Assembly: GCA_036365455.1 (NCBI GenBank)
Contig: JAWQUS010000020.1
Location: forward strand, 4,127,001 to 4,191,000
Length of the DNA stretch: 64,000 nt
Reading direction: 5' to 3'
Origin: Macrosoma leucophasiata
Taxonomy: Eukaryota; Arthropoda; Insecta; Lepidoptera; Hedylidae
Notes under the pieces: generated by a model
Database searches by the model: none
What the model was told of the DNA's origin: nothing
The model's input: the letters and a program-made list of their open reading frames with translations, nothing else
Part shown: one piece after another, positions 10,892 through 18,849 of the stretch
Layout of the letters: every line of letters starts with the position of its first letter
Numbering within the stretch: the first letter of the stretch is position 1
Translations under genes and position numbers: made by a program

Positions 10892-11265
10892 TGGAGTTTT
10901 GGCGGGAACCTTGAAAGAGGCGTATGGTGCTCTTATTTTATTTCATTCTCTTGGTGTATTTTTAAGCTATATTGAATAAAGTTGGTGGCATTTTGTTTGA
11001 TATAGGTTAATTACAGTGCCCGTGTATAGTAAAATAGAATAACAGTGCGAAAACACGACCTTTCAGGTTGCCTCCAAAACTTCATTGTAAATGTTCTGGT
11101 AAAGTAGCCATCGCTTCACTCGAATAACTTGACTGTAACTCACTTGACTGACATATTATACTTGATACTTACATATTATACTAACTTTGACGCTGCTTAA
11201 ATAAATACGAAATATCGTTTTACTTGACACTGGCAATATGCGTAATAGCGATGCCATAATAAAAA
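10892..11265 (+). mobile_element. R384 retroposon-like family, copy 2
   Basis: Same unit as 9828-10200, with gagttttggcgggaaccttg at the start and the A-rich tail after aatagcgatgcc. The phrase acacgttcgttttctttaga occurs both before (10618) and just after (11281) this copy, so a local duplication may flank it. Confidence 0.75.
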
Positions 11266-11619
11266 AATAAAATAATAATAACACGTTCGTTTTCTTTAGA
11301 CTGTACTCCTAGTATGTAAATAGGCTTTTGACACCTGTATAAGTTTTATCATAGTAAGAAGTAGTAGTATTCTAGTAGTAATCATAATTTAGAAATTTAT
11401 TTGTTAATTAAAACTTCAAATTGGTAGCTATTAGTTCACTTACCTAGTTCGGGCAAACATGTCATTTTTGTCCTAATAAGTATTATGATATTATTGTAAA
11501 TGTTTGAATGTATTTTTTCTAATAAACATTTTTTTTTATTTTTAGTTTAAATCGATGGTAAGTAATACTGTAACCTATAAACAACTACATAAAACAACAA
11601 CAAATCTCTACTTCCCTAC

Positions 11620-11765
11620 TTATTATTATAAATGCGAAAGTAACTCTATCTGTCTGTTACCTTTTCACGTCCAAACGACTGAACCGATTTTAAGATGAGT
11701 TGACTTTGAGAAAGAACATAGGCTACTTTTTAAACGACATTCACGCGGATGGATAGATGTTGCCT
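11620..11765 (+). mobile_element. Helitron-like repeat (family D), copy 1
   Basis: Contains aaatgcgaaagtaactct, a GTCTGT run, ccttttcacgtccaaacgac and ttgagaaagaacataggct, then cacgcggatgg. The same order is seen at 36250-36435 (inverted) and 46197-46386. Short elements of this type with a GC-rich hairpin end are widespread in Lepidoptera. Confidence 0.6.
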
Positions 11766-11795
11766 TGTTTTATTATAATTACAATTTATTGAAAC

Positions 11796-11955
11796 CAGAG
11801 ATTTCAATGTACATGCGTTGCCACTCCTGGGCTAAGGTGTTATGCCTCTGTGCCGGAAATTGCATTACTGTTATTGCCGTATATTACCACCGTACCATTC
11901 AGCGGCAAGTAGATTAGGTAATACGGTGGTGCCTGCGCTTGCGAGCTCTGTTACT
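11796..11955 (-). mobile_element. Retroposon family A, partial copy
   Basis: Contains gttatgcctctgtgccggaa, cagcggcaagta and gcggtggtgcctgcgc in family order; the poly-A-proximal third is missing. Confidence 0.7.
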
Positions 11956-12201
11956 GTTGACACTGTTGTAGTAGTAGGTAAAAGTTGTTTACAATGTGGA
12001 GTAAAATGACTGCGAAATAAAATTTCATCTCGTTTTTAAAAATAATGTAAAAGATCTGTAATAGAGCAGAAAAAATACTCAATTTCCACGGATATCCACG
12101 AATACCGATCCGGATACTGATATCTGGAACAACACAAGTAAAGACAAATAGGTTTGGCAAATACACATTATAGTATACTACATCACTGTTATTAGCTGTC
12201 A

Positions 12202-12253
12202 CTAGATGGCGTTGGACTAAAGACAAGAAAGTTACTTCGTGCTATAGAAATTA
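12202..12253 (+). promoter_or_regulatory. Putative snRNA promoter of U5 copy A
   Basis: Two blocks precede U5 copy A: ctagatggcgttg at 12202 (about 91 bases upstream) and gttacttcgtgctatagaa at 12231 (62 bases upstream). Both recur before U5 copies B and C at nearly the same distances. Position and size of the second block fit the insect proximal sequence element (PSEA). Confidence 0.55.
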
Positions 12254-12292
12254 TCACCCATAGCGTACAAAATTCCGATGAAATCAATTTTC

Positions 12293-12409
12293 GTTACTCT
12301 GGTTTCCCTTCATTACGAATAAATCTTTCGCCTTTTACTAAAGATTTCCGTGGAGGGGAACACTCAAATGAGTCTAACTCTATTTTTAAATTCCTTGCTC
12401 CGGTAAGGA
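12293..12409 (+). ncRNA. U5 snRNA copy A (variant Sm site)
   Basis: U5 small nuclear RNA, the spliceosomal RNA that holds exon ends. Loop 1, cgccttttact, sits in a perfect aatcttt/aaagatt stem, and the 3' hairpin ccttgc-tccg-gtaagg is present with one G-U pair. The Sm-binding stretch reads atttttaa instead of atttttga, and loop 1 flanks differ slightly from copies B and C. It may therefore be a variant or decaying gene. Flanks carry the shared upstream blocks. It lies in intron 2 of the acetyltransferase gene, same strand. Confidence 0.85.
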
Positions 12410-12749
12410 TATCAATCACAATATGACAATAACCGCTCACCAGTACTACTAATCTATAGATAGATGCGCTATCTATAGTTGATACTTGACCTCGAAATTC
12501 TCGAAAAATAGTCGATAGCGCGATAGTACTATCGATAGACTATTACTATTGCAACAACACTGCCACTCGTAAATAATTTATCCTATCCACCGTAGACAAG
12601 ACATAGAATGTTTGTGTCATGTCTAAGCTCTAAATTATATTATCTAATATATCTAAACATTCTAAAGTATTCTAAACTACTTCGAGAGACTTGATTGAAG
12701 ACTTTTGTAGACAAGACATGAAATTAAATTTAGTAATTTTTATTTTGTA

Positions 12750-13018
12750 CTAGCTGACCCGGCAAACTTTGTATTGCTCGGAATGAAATATTGTGTCAAA
12801 GTCAAAGGTTTGATATATACGGACTATTCGTATGGGAAAATGAAATTGTGTCTTTTACTGTTCCTCTTCAATCCCTTCATATTTTCTTACCTTATAAACC
12901 TTCCCTGGACCTCCAAAAATCATTTAACACCATATTAGCCAAATCAGTCCAGCCGTTTTCAAGTTTTAGCGAGACTAACGAACAGCAATTGATTTTTATA
13001 TATATAGATAGATACAGT
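12750..13018 (+). mobile_element. Interspersed repeat family E, copy 1
   Basis: Starts actagctgacccggcaaact and ends gttttagcgagactaacgaacag plus a TA-rich tail. It shares order and sequence with 33752-34012. Likely a Helitron-like or LINE-tail repeat; class unproven. Confidence 0.65.
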
Positions 13019-13033
13019 GTTATGTTATACTAA

Positions 13034-13085
13034 GCCTGGGTTGCACCACGACTTTGGTTAAAGTTATTGTAAAACTTTAACAAAA
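13034..13085. mobile_element. Partial MITE (same family as 46713-46799)
   Basis: aagcctgggttgcaccacga followed by ggttaaagtta matches one arm of the hairpin MITE at 46713-46799; the other arm is absent. Confidence 0.5.
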
Positions 13086-13372
13086 GATAGATATAGAATG
13101 ATAGATCGACACCATAAATTATTATTAATAACTCCGATGATTACAATACTGCATAGTCTGAATACTGATATTAAACTAGTATTACAGTATTCCTCATAAT
13201 ATCGTCGATAAAATTACTACTAATATTAAAAAAATATACCTACACTATCATATTGTAGAGTAGATAAGTAAGCCCACGTTGAAGCTCGGTTATGATTTAA
13301 ATAATAATAAACGCGGTCGAAATGAGATCTTTGCCCAAAATCGCGTTCGTAATGAAGATGTAAGAAAGGCTT

Positions 13373-13700
13373 TGTGTGAATGAGAGTATCGGTGTAAAAA
13401 TGAGAAAAGGCATGCACCGATGGTTCGGGCATATAGAAAGAATGTTTAATGAGCGGATGACTAAACAGATATACAATGCGAATGTAAATGGTTGCAGAGG
13501 CTCAGGAAGACCAAGACTGACCTACCATAACCATATAGGTCGAGTTCTATCTGATGGTGCGGTCAAAAGTCTTAAAAATCGGCGTGCATGTATGAAGAGA
13601 ATGATGAAGGTAGATGAGGCACGGGAGGTGTGTCAGGACCGGGATATCTGGCGCTCCAAACTCTCTGCCTACCCCGTGAGAGACCTGGCGTGAAGATACA
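13373..13700 (+). mobile_element. LINE 3' end fragment encoding RT C-terminal region
   Basis: A frame of about 105 codons reads MRKGMHRWFGHIERM at its start, RGSGRPRLTYHNHIG in the middle and WRSKLSAYPVRDLA at the end. The pattern of a Trp-Phe-Gly-His block followed by GxGRPR is typical of the C-terminal tail of lepidopteran LINE reverse transcriptase proteins. The catalytic domain is absent, so this is a 5'-truncated copy. Related antisense copies lie at 8590-8830 and 32625-32835. Confidence 0.8.
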
Positions 13701-13820
13701 TGTATAATAATAAACCTATAGCGTAGGCTCTGGAAACATTTTTCACGATGTGTACGTATATCAATTTCTCTGTCTATATTTAATGCATCTAGTCGTCATT
13801 TTGACTAACGCAAATGTATA

Positions 13821-14100
13821 TTTTTTTATGTAATGGAAGTGGCAAACAAGCTTGTAGTTCACATTGATGTTAAGTGATGATGCCTGTAGACACTTACACA
13901 AAGACCGATGTCAGAAAACAGATGCGCTACCACTCCTGAGGCCTAAGGTGTTATGCCTCTGTGCCGGAAATTACAGGGCCATACATTACCACCTGACCGA
14001 ATCATGCTAGTGCTGATCACTACCATTTAGCGCCAAGTATATTAGGTAATGCGGTGGTGCCTACGCCCGCGAGTTCCGTCACTGGAGCTCTACCACCAGT
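13821..14100 (-). mobile_element. Retroposon family A, full copy
   Basis: From ttttttatgtaatggaagtgg to gagctctaccaccagt, in family order with few differences from the other full copies. Confidence 0.9.
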
Positions 14101-14246
14101 ATCTTGTCTCGACTCTATCACATCTTTAAGTATATATATCATGACGGATTTAACACTCGTATAAATCTCTCATCATCGTTGAAGTAATACGCATGCTGTA
14201 TCATCAGTATTCATTTGTAATATCAGCTCTACCAACAGTATAAATG

Positions 14247-14431
14247 AATTATTTTTTATATTATTTCGCATTAACACATGCTTGTGAAATATATTTTATT
14301 TTAAAGAAAAATGGAAAGAAAAATTCGCGAGTTCGAGTCTCGCCTGAAGTCAAATTTTTCTTTCCATTTTTCTTTAAAATAAAATATATTTCACAAGCAT
14401 GTGTTAATGCGAAATAATATAAAAAACAATT
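14247..14431. repeat. 79-bp-arm palindrome with a tRNA 3'-half in its loop
   Basis: Arms 14247-14325 and 14353-14431 are reverse complements with a single mismatch. The 27-base spacer (14326-14352) equals the T-arm/acceptor 3' half of the tRNA-like head at 14585-14659. The right arm is the tail that normally follows that head, so this looks like an inverted duplication of a SINE tail around its tRNA end. Confidence 0.9.
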
Positions 14432-14584
14432 ATTAAGGGTAAAAGCGACTTCTTTACGATATTCAATAAACTGCAAAGTCTATTATATCGGTTGCCTAAC
14501 TAGCATAGTTGGTAATAGATGGCGCTGCTGCTACCATAAAGCAATGCAATAAATGTGAAGGAAAGATTTGACAAATCGGGCAGG

Positions 14585-14720
14585 ACTTCAGTAGCTCAAT
14601 TGGAAGAGCGGCTGGACTAGATTCCCAGTAGGCCGCGGGTTCGAGTCTCGCCTGAAGTCAAATTTTTCTTTCCATTTTTCTTTAAAATAAAATATAAATG
14701 AATTATGCAATCATACTTTA
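14585..14720 (+). mobile_element. tRNA-derived SINE (family K) with tRNA-like head
   Basis: The head 14585-14659 folds as a tRNA: acceptor stem acttcag/ctgaagt, D arm gctc/gagc, anticodon stem gctgg/ccagt and T arm gcggg-ttcgagt-ctcgc. The anticodon loop is nine bases (actagattc) instead of seven, so a functional tRNA is unlikely. It is followed by the tail aatttttctttccatttttc, shared with 14353-14431 and with the copy at the window's right end. I therefore call it a SINE head and not a tRNA gene. Confidence 0.7.
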
Positions 14721-15462
14721 CTATCGAATGTACTAGTTAACTCTATTACCAGTATAGTTAATGCGCAATATAGTTAACCCATATCATCGAATTAATACAT
14801 TTCATCAGCTCGTCTTCCGCTACAAATCGATCGTGTTATCTCTACCATCAAATAAATACACTTTATTGACTCTACCTACTACCTCTACTGTTATAGATCT
14901 AATTTTGCTTAGTAAATATTGGCTCCACCACAACTTTAAATGAACTGTGTCGTCTCTACCATCTCAAGAATACAGTCCATCAACTCTACTATCATATAAA
15001 TGCCTCACTTAACTCACTCGCACGTGTTGTTACGAAAAATATGACATTTAATTCATACTTTATTAGTTCTACTATGAGTACAAATTATTTATGTCTACTC
15101 TACCACCGTATAAATGAATGATTATACAATAAATATAAGCTCTACCACCGGTATAAATACTTAGCTATATCAATAAAATTGTAATCAAATTCTCACAGGT
15201 AAATCATAAAAAAAAAATCACAATCTGCCGCTTTTCTTGCGTTTAAGGATTTTAGATGTAGTTGATTGTGGTAGTAACACTGACCTCTAGATGTAATACA
15301 GGTACGTTATTATAATGGTCAATAATTGTTCATTTAAAAGTAAATTTTGAAATCATATGTAGCGGAAAGGTCGATGTCCTTACACCGCTCATGTCCGTCG
15401 TCATGTCGCAGTGTATATGTAGAGTTCAGTGGGTATTAATAATAGTAAATAACAAACGCGTC

Positions 15463-15510
15463 CATAGATGGCGCTGTTTTACATTACTTTTCGACTTGTG
15501 CTATGGATAT
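15463..15510 (+). promoter_or_regulatory. Possible orphan snRNA-type promoter
   Basis: catagatggcgctg followed 33 bases on by gtgctatgga resembles the two-block arrangement before the U5 copies (offset 36 before copy A). No snRNA is seen at the expected distance. This may be chance or a decayed unit. Confidence 0.2.
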
Positions 15511-15628
15511 TTATTGATTGCAGCGTATAATGAATTTATTAATTAATATTTGCCATATCATCATATTTTGTTAATTTAGTATTCATATACCTAAAATAAA
15601 TACAAAATGTATAATTTTGAGAACGTCC

Positions 15629-15681
15629 CTAGATGGCGTTGCTATTAAAAGACACATGTTAATTTCGCGCTTTCGAGATTA
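15629..15681 (+). promoter_or_regulatory. Putative snRNA promoter of U5 copy B
   Basis: ctagatggcgttg begins at 15629 (92 bases before the RNA) and gttaatttcgcgctttcgag at 15658 (63 bases before). The second block is at the PSEA position of insect snRNA genes. Confidence 0.6.
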
Positions 15682-15720
15682 GCTACCAATAGATATTGGG
15701 TCTCGATGATCACTACGTTC

Positions 15721-15838
15721 GTCACTCTGGTTTCCCTTCAAAACGCATAAATCTTTCGCCTTTTACTAAAGATTTCCGTGGAGGGGAACACTCAAATGAG
15801 TCTTACTCTATTTTTGAATACCTTGCTTCGGCAAGGCT
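15721..15838 (+). ncRNA. U5 snRNA copy B
   Basis: A full-length U5 candidate of about 118 bases. It has the 5' strand actctggtttcccttc, loop 1 cgccttttact in a seven-base-pair stem, Sm site tatttttgaa, and the terminal hairpin ccttgc-ttcg-gcaagg with a perfect stem. It differs from copy C at a single base (between the Sm site and the final stem) although the surrounding DNA has diverged. That pattern suggests selection or gene conversion acting on the RNA-coding part. It lies inside intron 2 of the acetyltransferase gene, same strand. The exact 5' end is uncertain by one or two bases. Confidence 0.92.
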
Positions 15839-16028
15839 TGTAAGAATTGTTGATTCGATTCATTCGATGTTTATTCATGTACGCCTAACAGATATGAAGG
15901 TACCAATAAATGCTACAGTATTGCAAGTTTTGCAACTCTACAATTATTTTGTAAAGGAATTGGAAAGTAATAAAAAGTTGATATGTGATGATAATTAATT
16001 TGAGGGCCTTTACATAATTACATTTGGC

Positions 16029-16065
16029 TACGCCCGCGAGTTCCGTCACTAGAGCTCTACCACCA
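16029..16065 (-). mobile_element. Retroposon family A, terminal fragment
   Basis: ctacgcccgcgagttccgtc through ctctaccacca, only the 5' end of the sense unit. It lies head-to-head with the full copy that starts at 16110. Confidence 0.7.
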
Positions 16066-16109
16066 TTAAAATTAAATATGACTTTGATAATTAATATATA
16101 CTCATTTTT

Positions 16110-16395
16110 ACTGGTAGTAGAGCTCCAGTGACGGAGCTCGCGGGCGTAGGAACCACCGCAGTACCTAATATACTTGTCGCTAAATGGTAGTGTTTAGCAC
16201 TATCGTGTGCCGGTCAGGTGGAAATGTACGGCCCTGTAATTACCGGTACAGAGACATAACACCTTAGGCCTCAGCAGTGATAACGCATCTGCATTTTGAC
16301 CTTGGCCTTTGTGTAAGTGTCTATAGGCTGCAGTCATCACTTAACATCAATGTGAACTGCATGCTTGTTTGCCACTTCCATAACATTAAAAAAAA
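16110..16395 (+). mobile_element. Retroposon family A, full copy
   Basis: From actggtagtagagctccagt to cttccataacat plus an A-rich tail. Sense strand is plus. Confidence 0.9.
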
Positions 16396-17100
16396 CATTT
16401 AAATAAAATGTTCAACATCCTCACTGGAGGTGTAATGACAAAAATAATAATATCGTTTTTTTGACCCAACTTTGTATGGTTGTATATGAAGAATCATTCA
16501 TAATTTCCTTCAAAGCCTTTAAATCATTCACATGTAATGTTTTAGAATCTATATTTCGTCGAGCAGTGTTGATAAAACTCTACAAACATAGTATGAATTA
16601 AAAATTATTGAATAATCATAAAAAACACTACTCGTGCTCATAATATATACAAAACTATTAGCAATACAATCTGTGATCACCGTCCGATTTTTTGCTAATT
16701 ACGTAAGCAGCGATTGACTCTACATTTTTATTGGTTATTTTTCCTGCTTGAACTTAAGTTCAATCGTTTTTGATAATTGTGAATCATTAGACACTAAGTA
16801 TAGGTAATCGAGTGGGTTGTTACACGCTTCAGTAATATGTCTAAAACAAAGAGTGAATTTCAATAGTTAAAATCAAAGTTAACTTAAAATAGTACAATAG
16901 ATTAAAATATGCTCAAATTTTTTATTGATTACCTCTTATTTATTGTAATTTATTCAAAATCTTTAAATAATATTGATACGTCCATAATATTTTATATGTT
17001 TCAAACATTTAATTGTAAATTAGAGCTAATTTATAATAGGGCTCTACCGTGTTTAAGCATGATAATAATAATAATAGTGGTAAGAGCAACTGTAGTTCGG
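16396..17100. other. AT-rich intronic stretch, nothing recognised
   Basis: No repeat unit, RNA gene or exon was recognised between the family A copy and the promoter blocks of U5 copy C. Confidence 0.4.
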
Positions 17101-17110
17101 ATTATGGACA

Positions 17111-17164
17111 CTAGATGGCACGGATTAAATATAACAAAATGTTCATCACGCTTTAGAGATTGCC
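17111..17164 (+). promoter_or_regulatory. Putative snRNA promoter of U5 copy C
   Basis: ctagatggca begins at 17111 (91 bases before the RNA) and gttcatcacgctttagagat at 17141 (61 bases before), matching the arrangement at copies A and B. Confidence 0.6.
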
Positions 17165-17201
17165 GGTCAAGGCATACTAAACTCCGGTCAAATACATATT
17201 C

Positions 17202-17319
17202 GTCACTCTGGTTTCCCTTCAAAACGCATAAATCTTTCGCCTTTTACTAAAGATTTCCGTGGAGGGGAACACTCAAATGAGTCTTACTCTATTTTTGAAT
17301 TCCTTGCTTCGGCAAGGCT
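17202..17319 (+). ncRNA. U5 snRNA copy C
   Basis: A full-length U5 candidate with all hallmarks: loop 1 cgccttttact with its closing stem, Sm site tatttttgaa, and the perfect terminal hairpin with a ttcg loop. One base differs from copy B over about 118 bases. The 3' flank (gaaataaaattt) is unlike that of copy B, so the units are not a simple recent tandem duplication. Together with copies A and B it forms a same-strand cluster spread over 5 kb. Confidence 0.93.
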
Positions 17320-17852
17320 GAAATAAAATTTAATATACTCTTCAACTCGTCATGACTACATGGCTAGTAGCTAGTGATCTATTAACAGTTGGGAGTTGGG
17401 GACAGGGTGCAAGACCAATAACTTATCCGTCCACCTCTTCCCCAGACGTCTCCTTATAATAACAGCGAATGGCGAACAGACCCACGCCAAACGCCGCTCT
17501 CTCGCTGGGTCTACTAATCGCTTCTCCGGTGTGAGACGACCCCCGGGTACTTAGCCCCTTCCCCCCCTTCCTTCGACGGGTTTTCGCCTTACTTAAACAT
17601 TATATTATTGTTACTTGAATAATTTTTAGTCTAAAACAATGATTAAATTTAAATATATTTTTTTAAGATTTCAGAAAAAGGTTGCATTTGTTTTTTAATC
17701 TATATTAATGCGCCACGATGCCATTTTGACATAATTATCTCTCATACCAATTTAAAAACGGATTGCAATTTTTTTTCCGCCTTTTCTCTACATAGATTAA
17801 CCAGTATAAAAAATCTATGGATTAACCTCACTGTGCTTTTATTTTTCAAATA

Positions 17853-18478
17853 ATATGGCATCGCTGTTACCAGTGGCGGCATTACCAGCAGGCTGAGTAG
17901 GCTGGAGCCTAGGGCGGCAAATTTTAAGGGGCGGCAGATTTAGTTCATAATTGTTTATTTCTATTTACAAAATGACTGTTAAAATTATCAAGATTCAGAC
18001 CATAGTTTTCAATGATTCTAACCATAGAAAAAAGTTGATGTAACGAGAATGACGAAGCCTAAAACATAAAGTCGGAACTTTATTGATAGAGAATATAATT
18101 GATATGATCGTGGACTACTACGATATCAAAATATACGCTGTTACCTATATTGTCAGTAACAAGTAAAACGATATTTCGTATTCTTAGGCAGCGTAAAAGT
18201 CAGAATCAATCAGTCAATAAAATTATCAGTCAGTCAGTCAGTCAGAGTCACAGTCAGTAATTCGAGTAAAGCGATGGCTACTTTACAATCTAGTTTTGGG
18301 GCAACCTGAAAACCTGTGTTTTAGCACTGTTATTCTATTTCACTATACACGGGCACTGTAATAAACCTATATCAAAGAAAATGCTACCAACTTTATTTAA
18401 TATAACTCAAAAATGCACCAAGAAAATAAAAAAATAAGAGCACCACACGTCTCTTTCAAGTTCCCACCAAAACTCCGT
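17853..18478 (-). mobile_element. R384 retroposon-like family, copy 3, interrupted
   Basis: The unit reads from atggcatcgctgttacc (17853-17871), is broken by a 264-bp insertion, and resumes at 18136-18145 through agtaacaagtaaaacgat to caccaaaactcc at 18478. Orientation is opposite to copies 1 and 2. Confidence 0.75.
17872..18135. mobile_element. 264-bp insertion with 10-bp TSD
   Basis: The direct repeat cgctgttacc occurs at 17862-17871 and 18136-18145, exactly flanking the sequence that breaks R384 copy 3. The insert begins agtggcggcattaccagcag. No family was recognised and no coding frame is seen. Confidence 0.75.
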
Positions 18479-18646
18479 GGTTTGCATTAAAGCTAACCGT
18501 ACATGCGCAAGTAAAGAGAGATAGAGAGGTACCGCAACCTTTTCTCTTTTTCTAATAGAGTTAGAAGCCTAGCTCCCCTGCTCTATCTATAAAACCTCTA
18601 TGTCTGCATTATCAAATCTAAATCGATGCACCTCTTTAAATTGCAG

Positions 18647-18820
18647 TTGTTCAAAGTAGACGCGACGGGGGCGTATTCCCAGCGCATCTGCAGCAGCCTG
18701 GGACTTCGGACCCTGCGTAAGGTGCGCTACTCGGAGTACTGCGACGGCTTCGGAACTCCAATCTTCAATGTGCCACCGCCCCATGATGCTCTCTCTGTTA
18801 TGGTCCTTGAAATACCATAG
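18647..18820 (+). CDS. Arylalkylamine N-acetyltransferase-like, last exon
   Basis: Final coding exon (57 codons plus TAG), joined in phase 0 after acceptor aaattgcag (ending 18646). It encodes LFKVDATGAYSQRICSSLGL and ends SVMVLEIP, the expected C-terminal strand region of insect arylalkylamine N-acetyltransferases; Ser residues in this part contribute to substrate acetylation in the family. The spliced frame totals 213 codons, close to the usual length. The exon itself is intact; the gene's only visible lesion is the TGA at residue 77 in exon 2. AATAAA-type signals occur near 19077 and 19135; which is used cannot be told from the sequence. Confidence 0.85.
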   Translation: MFKVDATGAYSQRICSSLGLRTLRKVRYSEYCDGFGTPIFNVPPPHDALSVMVLEIP

Positions 18821-18849
18821 GATTATATAATATTCATAAGACAAAACCA

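Noticed and set aside
14585..14659. A functional tRNA gene
   Set aside because: Nine-base anticodon loop, and the following tail is shared with other dispersed copies, so a SINE head is more likely.
15696..15998. A 100-codon protein gene
   Set aside because: Most of the frame is U5 snRNA copy B read as protein; no splice or family evidence.
17031..17250. Overlapping 63- and 113-codon frames
   Set aside because: They cover the U5 copy C promoter and RNA and have no protein-like features.
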